DNA from: Paracoccus indicus
GTDB taxonomy: Bacteria > Pseudomonadota > Alphaproteobacteria > Rhodobacterales > Rhodobacteraceae
Reading direction: 5' to 3'
Assembly: GCF_003056335.1 (NCBI RefSeq)
Contig: NZ_PYWA01000003.1
Span: forward strand, 62,001 to 126,000
DNA length: 64,000 bases
The notes under the pieces were generated by a model that was given only the letters and a program-made list of their open reading frames with translations, searched no databases and was not told where the DNA came from. The first letter of the stretch is position 1. Each line of letters begins with the position of its first letter. Position numbers and translations under genes: made by a program. Below are positions 8,242-16,138 of this stretch, one piece after another.

Positions 8242-10029
8242 ATGGCAAATGAAAGACCCAAGGCCGATGTGGTCATCGTGGGGCTGGGCTGGGCGGGTTC
8301 CGTCATGGCCGAGGAACTGACGCGCGCGGGGCTGAACGTCGTCGCGATCGAGCGGGGAAAGTGGCGCGACACCTCGACCGATTTTCCGCCCGCCGTCGAT
8401 CCGGACGAGTTGAAATGGCACACCCGGCGCCAGATGCTGGCCGCCCCCAGCCGCGAGACGTACACCTTCCGAAACCGCTCGTCGCAGACTGCGGCGCCCA
8501 CACGCGAATGGTCCGCATTCCAGTTCGGCGAGAATGTCGGCGGTGCGGGCACCCATTGGGCGGGCATGTCCTGGCGTTTCTCGCCCTGGGACTTCGAGGT
8601 CGCGACCCGCACCGAGGATCGCTACGGCCGCGCAAGACTGGATGCGCTGCGGGCCGAGGGGCTGCTGTTGCAGGATTGGGGCATCACCTATGACGACCTG
8701 GCCGAGGATTACGACCGGTTCGAGCGTATCGCCGGAACCTCGGGCATCGCGGGCAACCTGAACGGCGAGATCCGGCCCGGCGGCAATCCCTTCGAGGGGC
8801 CGCGCAGCCGGGATTACCCGACGCCGCCGCTGAAGGACAGCTACTGGATGGCGCGCTATCGCGATACGACCACGCGGATGGGCTATCACCCGTTCACCAT
8901 TCCGGCGGGGAACCTGGGGCAGGCCTATGTGAACCCGCTGGGCGTCAGCATGGGGCCGTGCACCTATTGCGGGTTCTGCGACTTCCACGGCTGCGGCAAC
9001 TATTCCAAATCCAGCCCGCAGGCCTGCATCCTGCCGGTCCTGATGCGTCGCCCGAATTTCACCGTCCTGACCGAGACCCAGGCCCTGAACGCAGTCAAGT
9101 CCGAGGACGGCAAGACAGTGACCGGGGTTCGATATGTCGGCAGCGACGGGCAAGGCGAAGGCTTCCAGCCCGCCGATATCGTCATCTTCACCGCCTATCA
9201 GATGGACAATGTCCGGCTGATGCTGTTGTCGCGGATCGGAGAGCAGTACGACCCCTCGACCATGCAGGGCACCATCGGGCGCAACTACAACTATCAGACC
9301 TGTTCGTCGGTGACGGGCTATTTCGACGGCGCGAAGATGAACCCGTTCATTTCGGCAGGCGCGATGGCGGTGCAGATCGACGACCTGAACGGCGACAACT
9401 TCGATCACGCGGATCTCGACTTCATCGGGGGTGCGGGGATGATGTCGGTGCAGACGCAGGGACGACCCATCGCGCTGGCGAACACGCTGCGCCCGGGGAC
9501 AAGCCGCTGGGGTTCGGGGTGGAAGGAAGGCTTCTCGAAAAGCTACAACGAGGCGGCCACGCTGTTCAATCAGGGCACCTCGATGTCGACGCGCGATGCC
9601 TACCTGTCGCTCGATCCGACGTACGAGGACCGTTTCGGCCAACCCCTGCTGCGCATCACCTTCGACTGGAACCGCAACGACAAGGCAATGATGCGCCATA
9701 TCACCGACAAGGCGCAAGCCATCATGCAAGAGGCCGGCGCCGACGCGATGACAACCGATCTGCAGACGGAAAACAGCTGGAACCCCTATACCCAGTTGAG
9801 CTCGCACACGATCGGCGGGCTGGTGATGGGCGCGGACCCGACCACCTCGGCGCTGAACCCCTATTGCCAAAGCTGGGACTGCCACAACGTCTTTTCGGTC
9901 GGGGCGAACTGCTTCCCGAACAACGCGGGATACAATCCGACCGTCACGATCGGCGCGCTGGCGATCCGCGCGGCCAAGGCGATCCATTCGACCTATGTGA
10001 ACAATCCCGGCCCGCTGGTGGAGGCGTAA
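8242..10029 (+). CDS. GMC-family FAD dehydrogenase, catalytic subunit of a periplasmic sugar/sugar-acid dehydrogenase
   Basis: The 595-residue flavoprotein starts with an FAD-binding Rossmann motif (VVIVGLGWAGS, ending in an acidic residue in AIERG). The C-terminal active-site region has SSHTIGG and GYNPTVTIGALA, as in gluconate, 2-ketogluconate and sorbitol dehydrogenases. A cysteine-rich segment near residues 235-255 (CTYCGFCDFHGCGNYSK) is typical of the subgroup. There is no signal peptide of its own; it is probably co-exported with the TAT small subunit upstream. AAGGAG precedes the ATG by eight bases. The substrate cannot be set from sequence alone; gluconate-like sugar acids or polyols are most likely. 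Confidence 0.87.
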   Translation: MANERPKADVVIVGLGWAGSVMAEELTRAGLNVVAIERGKWRDTSTDFPPAVDPDELKWHTRRQMLAAPSRETYTFRNRSSQTAAPTREWSAFQFGENVGGAGTHWAGMSWRFSPWDFEVATRTEDRYGRARLDALRAEGLLLQDWGITYDDLAEDYDRFERIAGTSGIAGNLNGEIRPGGNPFEGPRSRDYPTPPLKDSYWMARYRDTTTRMGYHPFTIPAGNLGQAYVNPLGVSMGPCTYCGFCDFHGCGNYSKSSPQACILPVLMRRPNFTVLTETQALNAVKSEDGKTVTGVRYVGSDGQGEGFQPADIVIFTAYQMDNVRLMLLSRIGEQYDPSTMQGTIGRNYNYQTCSSVTGYFDGAKMNPFISAGAMAVQIDDLNGDNFDHADLDFIGGAGMMSVQTQGRPIALANTLRPGTSRWGSGWKEGFSKSYNEAATLFNQGTSMSTRDAYLSLDPTYEDRFGQPLLRITFDWNRNDKAMMRHITDKAQAIMQEAGADAMTTDLQTENSWNPYTQLSSHTIGGLVMGADPTTSALNPYCQSWDCHNVFSVGANCFPNNAGYNPTVTIGALAIRAAKAIHSTYVNNPGPLVEA

Positions 10030-10032
10030 CTC

Positions 10033-11325
10033 ATGGCAAACTGGAAGAAGATCGGGGCGGGCGCCGGTGCAATCGCGGCAGTCGCGGCGATCGGAGCGGG
10101 GACCTGGGCATATGAAACGCTGGAGACGTCACGTTCGGACGTGGCGGATGACAACGTGACCCTGGCCACGTTCGAGGCCAATCCCGAGGCGGCCGAGCGA
10201 GGCGAATACGTCATGCGGATGGGCGACTGCGCGGCCTGTCACACGCGCGGGCAGGGCGAGATGGCCGGCGGATACGAGATCGAGACGCCCTTCGGCAAGC
10301 TGGTCAGTTCCAACATCACGCCCGATACCGAAACCGGCATCGGCAAAATGACCGAGCGGGATTTCTTCAACGCGCTGCGCCAAGGTATCGGTCAGCATGG
10401 TCTGCTCTATCCGGCAATGCCCTACACGGCCTATGCCAAGCTGACAGATGCGGACATGCACGACCTCTGGGCCTACATGTCCACGGTCGAGCCGGTGCAG
10501 AACGACATCGACGAGAATGCGGGAATGCCCTTCCCGTTCAACATCCGCCTCGCGATGGCAGGCTGGGACATGCTGTTCTTCAAGAACGAGGGCTTCGACG
10601 GCGATCCGGTCGCGGATCGAGGCCGTTATATCGTCGACGGGGCGGGGCATTGCTCTGCCTGCCACAGCCCGCGCAACATCCTGGGTGCCGAGCAGGGCAG
10701 CGCCTATCTGCATGGCGCAAATGTCGACGGCTGGCACGCGCCGGACATCACCTCGAACGCCGCCATGGGGGTCGGCGGGACCTCGGCCGAGGATCTGGCG
10801 CGATATCTTGGAACGGGCACCGACGGGGTTGCCGTGGCCTCGGGCCCGATGGCCGAAGCCGTCCAGCATTCGCTGCAATACCTGACCGTGGATGACCGGC
10901 TGGCGATGGCAAACTATCTGTTGTCGGTCGAGGACAGCGGCGCGGAACGGACCGCCCCCGCAAAGATCGCCGACTCGGCGGAACTGGCCTACGAGGTGAA
11001 CTGCTCGGCCTGTCACGGGCTGAACGGCGAGGGGATCGTCAATGCGGTCCCGGCGTTCAAGGGCAACAACGCACTGCTTGCCGATCCGTCAAGCCTGATC
11101 CACGTCATGCTGAACGGCGCCCGCGCGCCCTATACCGAAGGTGCGAGGACGGCCGCCGGCATGCCCAGCTTCGCCTGGAAGATGGACGACGCGCAGATCG
11201 CGTCCGTCCTGGATTATGTCCGCAATTCATGGGGCAACCAGGCCGCGGCCATTGCCCCGGCAAAGGTCGGCCGGATGCGCGAAACACTGGGTGCCTCCCA
11301 GCCAATATCGGCGCTGCCTGAATAG
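10033..11325 (+). CDS. Triheme cytochrome c subunit of the dehydrogenase
   Basis: The 430-residue protein has an uncleaved signal anchor (about residues 7-27) and three CxxCH heme-c sites: C66-H70 (CAACH), C207-H211 (CSACH) and C324-H328 (CSACH). This matches the membrane cytochrome subunit that passes electrons from the GMC flavoprotein to ubiquinone in gluconate and alcohol dehydrogenase complexes. The start lies three bases after the stop of the flavoprotein gene, so the three genes are one unit. Methionines that could serve as sixth ligands follow each heme site. Past its stop codon the chromosome turns into degraded mobile DNA. Confidence 0.9.
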   Translation: MANWKKIGAGAGAIAAVAAIGAGTWAYETLETSRSDVADDNVTLATFEANPEAAERGEYVMRMGDCAACHTRGQGEMAGGYEIETPFGKLVSSNITPDTETGIGKMTERDFFNALRQGIGQHGLLYPAMPYTAYAKLTDADMHDLWAYMSTVEPVQNDIDENAGMPFPFNIRLAMAGWDMLFFKNEGFDGDPVADRGRYIVDGAGHCSACHSPRNILGAEQGSAYLHGANVDGWHAPDITSNAAMGVGGTSAEDLARYLGTGTDGVAVASGPMAEAVQHSLQYLTVDDRLAMANYLLSVEDSGAERTAPAKIADSAELAYEVNCSACHGLNGEGIVNAVPAFKGNNALLADPSSLIHVMLNGARAPYTEGARTAAGMPSFAWKMDDAQIASVLDYVRNSWGNQAAAIAPAKVGRMRETLGASQPISALPE

Positions 11326-11489
11326 TTGCCATCAAGAAAGATTGCCGCGGGGCCTGACAGCATGGCCCTGCGGCTGCACATACATTCAGCTGCCACTTGA
11401 ACCCGGTTGGGGTTTGGCCGATCGACACAATAAAGGCGGTCGCCCGTGGCACGGAAATTTCGACACGCGCCGCAGGGTGGGCGATTGTC

Positions 11490-11940
11490 GTGGTCATGAA
11501 TCACGCTCGGCCATCCACAAGTTCGGCCGACCCGAAATCATGAATACAGATCAGGGATCGCAATTCACGTCCTTTGCCTGGGCAAATCGGCGCCGCTGCT
11601 CCAGCGTGCAAATATCCATGTATAGGAAGGGCGTTCGCAAGCCCACCTTCGACCACGTCTCTAATGAGGGGCTGTGGCGCTTCCTGAACCGCAGGACCGC
11701 GCAGCGAAATACGAGCGCGTTGACCGGCATGATCAGAAGACAGGATCGGAGATGAAGGCGGCCATCCGGAAATGAACGACCTTCTGCAATCACCAGGCCC
11801 TCATTCAGTCCTCGGCGGCAAGCCACCAGTACTGGTGGCTTGGTAGAGAAACGATTTCAACCAACCCGATCAACAGGTGCAACAAATAGCTTACTTTACG
11901 TCAAATTCTTTTCAAAGGACGGGTAGTAGTCTAGGGGACT
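11490..11940 (+). pseudogene. IS3-family transposase remnant (C-terminal DDE part)
   Basis: Translated pieces match the end of an IS3-type OrfB. One frame reads AIHKFGRPEIMNTDQGSQFTS, then ISMYRKG and GLWRFLNR, corresponding to the second catalytic Asp region and the E region. Another frame near 11800-11830 gives PHSVLGGKPPVLVAW, and a third near 11850-11890 gives RNDFNQPDQQVQQIA. The pieces are joined only through frameshifts and stops, and the N-terminal half is missing. No terminal inverted repeats were found. It is therefore a dead fragment. The limits are approximate. Confidence 0.75.
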
Positions 11941-11988
11941 GCGCGTCCTTTCAGATAGATGCGTTTGGCGTCGAATAATTCATGCTCG

Positions 11989-12537
11989 CTAATGCGCTCT
12001 TTGCCTTGCAATCTCGGCGACATGGCGGCTGACCTTGCTCTCCATCGCTTCGGTGGCGGCCGCCCGCCCAAGGTGGTGCTGGTAGTGGTTGATCCAGTCG
12101 AGATCGGCGCTGGAATAGCCGCGTGCGGTCAGTTTGCGACACTCGTCCTCATCCAGGTCCACCTCTGCACCCTTGCGCGCCACCAGACGCAGGGCTTCGC
12201 CAACCACTCGATCGTGGTGAACGCTTTCCACAGAATTGCCAGTTTTCGGTAGGTGGAAGGCCGCGCGGGTGCGCCGTGCCGTATCTTCCAACTCGTCGCG
12301 GATTACCGTCTGAAGCCACTGCCGCGCCACATCGGGCGTCAGACCATCCATTCCCATGCGGTCGAATACCTTCTCACTCTCTGCTGTTACGATGACGGCC
12401 AGCCTGCGCGCTGTCCACGGGCAAGCGGTGCGAAGGGACACCTGCAGGTTCGATGCGTCTGAATCGGCACGTCTGGGAATGCGGCGACGCCAAGTGTAGA
12501 TCGCGCCCCGGCGAAATGTGAAATTGGCGATGCCCAT
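11989..12537 (-). pseudogene. Tyrosine recombinase/integrase, truncated to the N-terminal part
   Basis: The 182-residue frame starts MGIANFTFRRGAIYTWRRR, the characteristic N-terminus of alphaproteobacterial phage and island integrases (the DUF6538 type), and continues through the helical core-binding region. It stops before the catalytic domain: none of the R-H-R-Y residues is present. Intact relatives have about 400 residues or more. It lies about 115 bp downstream of the 3' end of tRNA-Gln, the usual attachment site for such elements, so it looks like the last piece of an island whose rest has been lost. The adjacent IS3 remnant may have caused the deletion. Confidence 0.75.
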
Positions 12538-12653
12538 GACGGGTCCCTTTGGCTGGGGACATAAATGCCATGATGGACAGTGATGATGGACAATGGTCCA
12601 TATCGGCTGTCCGTCTTCGATAAGACTATTTAGTTCAACGACTTAGAAGATAT

Positions 12654-12728
12654 TGGCTGGGGCGGTAGGATTCGAACCTACGGTACACGGTACCAAAAAC
12701 CGATGCCTTACCACTTGGCCACGCCCCA
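12654..12728 (-). tRNA. tRNA-Gln (anticodon UUG), CCA encoded
   Basis: On the minus strand the sequence starts TGGGGCG and ends CGCCCCA, discriminator G and an encoded CCA (12654-12656). The D arm is GCC...GGC. The anticodon loop is TTTTGGT with anticodon TTG, and the T arm contains GGTTCGAATCC. All stems pair apart from the outermost anticodon-stem pair. Length is 75 nt including CCA. The 3' end faces the integrase remnant. Confidence 0.95.
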
Positions 12729-12741
12729 ACTTGTGAGAGGG

Positions 12742-12770
12742 TGAATAGCCAAGCTGTTCGGGGGGTGCAA
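12742..12770 (-). promoter_or_regulatory. Probable promoter of tRNA-Gln
   Basis: On the minus strand TTGCAC (12765-12770) and TATTCA (12742-12747) are separated by exactly 17 bp, close to the sigma-70 consensus. The -10 ends 13 bp before the tRNA 5' end, which leaves room for a short leader. Confidence 0.65.
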
Positions 12771-12825
12771 GTCGAAATTTGCAGAAATCTTGCCACTTTT
12801 TTCATTCGGGTCTATCCGGCAGCCC

Positions 12826-14001
12826 ATGGAACAGTTTGACGTCGTTATTATGGGGGCTGGGGCTGCCGGTCTCTTTTGCGCGGGCTCGGCCTTGGGGCAG
12901 GGCAGGCGCGTTCTGGTGCTGGATCACGCCGCGACCCCGGCCGAAAAAATCCGCATCTCGGGGGGCGGCCGGTGCAATTTCACGAATATGGCGACGACGC
13001 CGGATCGGTTCCTGTCCGGGAATCGCCGCTTTGCCGCTAGCGCCTTGGCGCGCTATTCGCCCGCTGATTTTGTCAGGCTTGTCGATAGGGCCGGTATTTC
13101 TTGGCATGAAAAGACCTTGGGGCAGCTGTTTTGCGACGGAAAGGCGACGCAGATCACCGATATGTTGCTGAAGCGCATGACCGGCGCCGAACTGAGGCTG
13201 GGCACGAACGTCGAATCGGTAGCCCGCGATTCGGATGATTTCGTCATCCGCACATCGACCGGCGCGATTCGCGCGAATCGCCTGATCGTGGCGACGGGGG
13301 GAAAATCGATCCCCAAGATCGGGGCGACGGGTTTCGCCTATGATCTTGCACGACAGTTCGATTTGCGGGTGACGGATACGCGCCCCGCACTGGTGCCGCT
13401 GACCTTTGCCGAACAGGATCTGGCGCTGTGCAAACCCTTGGCCGGCGTCTCGCTGGAGGTGCGGATCGATCACAAGGGCGGATCGTTCCGGGATGCCCTG
13501 CTGTTCACCCATCGTGGCCTGAGCGGACCTGCGATCCTGCAGATCTCGAGCTTCTGGCAAAGCGGCGAACCCTTGGAAATCGATCTTTGCCCGCAGGCTG
13601 ATGTTGCGGCGGCGTTGAAGCAGCGCAAGCAGGAAAGCGGCAAGATCGCCGTTTCTACTGCCCTGACCCATCTGCTGCCGGAACGCCTGGCGCAGGCTGT
13701 GGCGGCCGAGATGGGATTGGCAAAGGCGCGTCTGGCCGATCAGCCAAACAAGGTGTTGGATGCTTTGGGCAAGCGGATCAACCGCTGGACGCTGCGACCC
13801 GTTGGAACCGAGGGGTATCGCACCGCCGAGGTCACGCTTGGCGGGATCGACACCCGCGATCTGGATGCCAAGACCATGCAGGCGCGGCAGGTGCCGGGGC
13901 TCTATTTCATCGGCGAATGCGTGGACGTCACCGGCTGGTTGGGCGGATACAACTTCCAATGGGCTTGGGCATCGGCGGATGCGGCGGGGCGGGCGCCCTA
14001 G
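12826..14001 (+). CDS. BaiN/HI0933-type NAD(P)/FAD-dependent oxidoreductase
   Basis: The 391-residue flavoprotein has the FAD-binding motif VVIMGAGAAGL near its N-terminus, the family segment KIRISGGGRCNFTN about 40 residues later, and the C-terminal motif VDVTGWLGGYNFQWAWASA. These identify the HI0933/BaiN family (TIGR00275). Members are cytoplasmic and their physiological substrate is mostly unknown; the annotation 'aminoacetone oxidase' is weakly founded. The ATG at 12826 is used because it puts the Rossmann motif at the N-terminus; an ATG at 12790 is in frame, and neither has a strong ribosome site. Its stop overlaps that of the convergent mechanosensitive-channel gene in a shared CTAG. 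Confidence 0.85.
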   Translation: MEQFDVVIMGAGAAGLFCAGSALGQGRRVLVLDHAATPAEKIRISGGGRCNFTNMATTPDRFLSGNRRFAASALARYSPADFVRLVDRAGISWHEKTLGQLFCDGKATQITDMLLKRMTGAELRLGTNVESVARDSDDFVIRTSTGAIRANRLIVATGGKSIPKIGATGFAYDLARQFDLRVTDTRPALVPLTFAEQDLALCKPLAGVSLEVRIDHKGGSFRDALLFTHRGLSGPAILQISSFWQSGEPLEIDLCPQADVAAALKQRKQESGKIAVSTALTHLLPERLAQAVAAEMGLAKARLADQPNKVLDALGKRINRWTLRPVGTEGYRTAEVTLGGIDTRDLDAKTMQARQVPGLYFIGECVDVTGWLGGYNFQWAWASADAAGRAP

Positions 14002-15299
14002 CGCGTCCCCGGCGACAGAAGATCGCGTCCGTCATCAACGCGCCCGCGTTCGACCATTTCCTCGAAAGCCTCATCCGGGCTGGAATCGGCCAGACGTCGG
14101 TCTGCCGGACGCACCGGACGGACCCGTGAAGGCGCCTCTTCCTCGGGCTGCTCCAGCCTGATGCGATGGACGGGTTCGGGCAGCAGATAGCCCTTGGCGT
14201 CCAATTCATGACGCAGAAGGCGGAAGGCTTCGCCCCGCGCCAGGTCGAAATCGGTCCCGTCCTGCGAGACCCAGCCACCGGCGCGGATGACCACATGCTC
14301 GGGGCCCTCGGCGTCCAGCCAGGCCACGGGTTCGGGGCGCTTCAGCACGAAATCCATGTTGTTCAAGGCACGCACGACCAGATCGCGGGCGCGACCCAGA
14401 TCGGCAGCAGGGTCGATGGTCAGATCCACCATGAAGCGGCGTTCCGGGTTCAGCGTATAGTTGACCAGGACCGCCTTGTAGATGATCTGGTTCGGGATCC
14501 GGATATGGTCGCCGTCCAGCGTCAAAAGCGTCGTGCCGCGGCTGGTCAAACGGATCACACGACCGCGCAGGCCGTTCACCTCGATCAGGTCGTTCGGGTT
14601 GAATGGCTGGCGCAGCGACAGAAGCATGGTCGCGACGAAGCCTTCGATCGTGTCGCGGGCGGCAAAGCTGAGCGAGAGGCCGAAGATACCTGCCGCACCC
14701 AGCAGCGTCCCCAGCAATGCCCGGGCGCCCATCAGGTCCAATGCGACGACCAATGCCACGATCCAGGTGCAAAGCCGGATGGCCTGCGCAAGGAAACCGG
14801 CAATGAAAGGGTTCGGCGCGATGCTGGCCAAGGTCCGTTCGCGCCGCGACAGCCAGCCACCGGCCAGCACGATAACCGCGCCGACGGCCAGGCCAAGCCC
14901 CATGAAGGGCAAGCCCGCGACCACTTGCGTCAGTCGCGACTGAAACCTTTCGCGCACCGATTCCAGTCGCGTCGTCAGGTCTGTGGAGAGTTGGACGCTG
15001 TCCTCGATGGCGACGACGCCCTCGACACGGGCAATCAGTGTCTTGAGGCGCTCGACGGTGGGCTGCTCGGTCACCTCGCCACTGAGGGTGACGATACCCG
15101 CATCGACCTGCGCATTTATTTGATCGAAATCAGGTAACTGCGCCAGAATGCTGGAAATCCGGTTCAGAATCGCCAGATCGGTGTTGACGTTGTCGTGGGT
15201 GGCGATGGCGCCGCTTGGCGCGGATTGCGCCGGTGGCCCCTGCGCGATGGCAGGGGCGGCAATCAGCCCGATCAGGATGAACAGCAGAACGCGGATCAT
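13998..15299 (-). CDS. MscS-family mechanosensitive channel with N-terminal BON domain
   Basis: The 433-residue protein has a Sec signal peptide (MIRVLLFILIGLIAAPAIA), a periplasmic BON-type domain at about 35-110 (ILNRISSIL...VTLSGEVTEQ), several transmembrane helices, and the MscS pore and beta domains (LLGAAGIFGLSLSFAARDTIEGFVATMLLSLRQPF split over the pore helix, then VNGLRGRV, IRIPNQIIYKAVLVNY). It would open under membrane tension to release solutes. It is the last gene of a run with kpsT, kpsE and kdsA; its ATG overlaps the kdsA stop by four bases (ATGA), so translation is coupled. Confidence 0.9.
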   Translation of the reverse strand: MIRVLLFILIGLIAAPAIAQGPPAQSAPSGAIATHDNVNTDLAILNRISSILAQLPDFDQINAQVDAGIVTLSGEVTEQPTVERLKTLIARVEGVVAIEDSVQLSTDLTTRLESVRERFQSRLTQVVAGLPFMGLGLAVGAVIVLAGGWLSRRERTLASIAPNPFIAGFLAQAIRLCTWIVALVVALDLMGARALLGTLLGAAGIFGLSLSFAARDTIEGFVATMLLSLRQPFNPNDLIEVNGLRGRVIRLTSRGTTLLTLDGDHIRIPNQIIYKAVLVNYTLNPERRFMVDLTIDPAADLGRARDLVVRALNNMDFVLKRPEPVAWLDAEGPEHVVIRAGGWVSQDGTDFDLARGEAFRLLRHELDAKGYLLPEPVHRIRLEQPEEEAPSRVRPVRPADRRLADSSPDEAFEEMVERGRVDDGRDLLSPGTR

Positions 15300-16138
15300 G
15301 CGGACAGCGGATCGGCCTTTGCCAGCTTGTCGAACTCCATCAGCGAAGCGACCAGCGTCGGCATGCGGTCCAGATGGATCATGTTCGGGCCGTCCGAGGG
15401 CGCGTTGTCCGGGTCCTCATGCGTCTCGATGAAGACGCCGGCCACGCCAAGCGCGACTGCCGCGCGCGCCATGACCGGTGCGAATTCGCGCTGACCGCCC
15501 GACGACCCGCCTTGTCCGCCGGGCTGCTGCACCGAATGGGTCGCATCCATGATCACCGGATAGCCGGTGCGCGCCATGATCGGCAGCGACCGCATATCGG
15601 CGACCAGCGTATTGTAGCCAAAGCTTGCCCCGCGTTCCGTCAGCAGGATGTTTTCATTGCCGGTCGAGGCGACCTTGGCTGCCACATTGGGCATGTCCCA
15701 AGGGGCCAGGAACTGACCTTTCTTGATGTTGATGACTGCACCGGTCTGTCCCGCCGTCAGCAGAAGGTCGGTCTGGCGGCACAGGAACGCCGGGATCTGG
15801 ATGATATCGGCCGTCTTTGCGGCGCGGATGGCCTGTTCTGCGTCATGAATGTCCGTCAAGATCGGACAGCCGAGGCGTTCGCGGACGGTGGCAAGAATGT
15901 CCAGCCCTTCCTCGATCCCAAGCCCGCGGCGTCCCGACAGCGAGGTGCGGTTGGCCTTGTCGTAGGATGCCTTGAAGACGAAACCGGCGCCGGCCTTGGC
16001 ACAGGCTTCGGCCATCCGCTCGGCGATCATCATGGCGTGGTCCAGCGATTCAAGCTGGCACGGACCGGCGATGACGGTCAGCGGAAGGTCGTTTCCGCAG
16101 GTCAGATGACCGATGCGGACGTGTTTGTGTTGTGTCAT
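15296..16138 (-). CDS. kdsA: 3-deoxy-8-phosphooctulonate synthase
   Basis: KdsA condenses arabinose 5-phosphate with phosphoenolpyruvate to Kdo-8-phosphate in the cytoplasm, the first committed step to Kdo of lipid A cores and Kdo-linked capsules. The 280-residue sequence has the family signatures VIAGPCQLES, FKASYDKANRTS, IQIPAFLCRQTDLL, NIKKGQFLAPWDM and DATHSVQQPGG. A cysteine in GPCQLES fits the metal-dependent class. It overlaps kpsE upstream and mscS downstream by four bases each. Its place behind capsule-export genes suggests this copy serves capsule or a Kdo linker; whether another kdsA exists cannot be seen here. Confidence 0.95.
   Translation of the reverse strand: MTQHKHVRIGHLTCGNDLPLTVIAGPCQLESLDHAMMIAERMAEACAKAGAGFVFKASYDKANRTSLSGRRGLGIEEGLDILATVRERLGCPILTDIHDAEQAIRAAKTADIIQIPAFLCRQTDLLLTAGQTGAVINIKKGQFLAPWDMPNVAAKVASTGNENILLTERGASFGYNTLVADMRSLPIMARTGYPVIMDATHSVQQPGGQGGSSGGQREFAPVMARAAVALGVAGVFIETHEDPDNAPSDGPNMIHLDRMPTLVASLMEFDKLAKADPLSA

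Noticed and set aside
11105..11497. 130-codon open frame on the - strand across the end of the cytochrome gene
   Set aside because: Mostly antisense to the cytochrome c gene and the transposase scar; no motif and no ribosome site.
11326..12653. Direct repeat of the tRNA-Gln 3' end (attL/attR) in the integrase region
   Set aside because: No copy of the T-arm/acceptor sequence was found between the dehydrogenase operon and the tRNA by eye, so no attachment-site pair is claimed.
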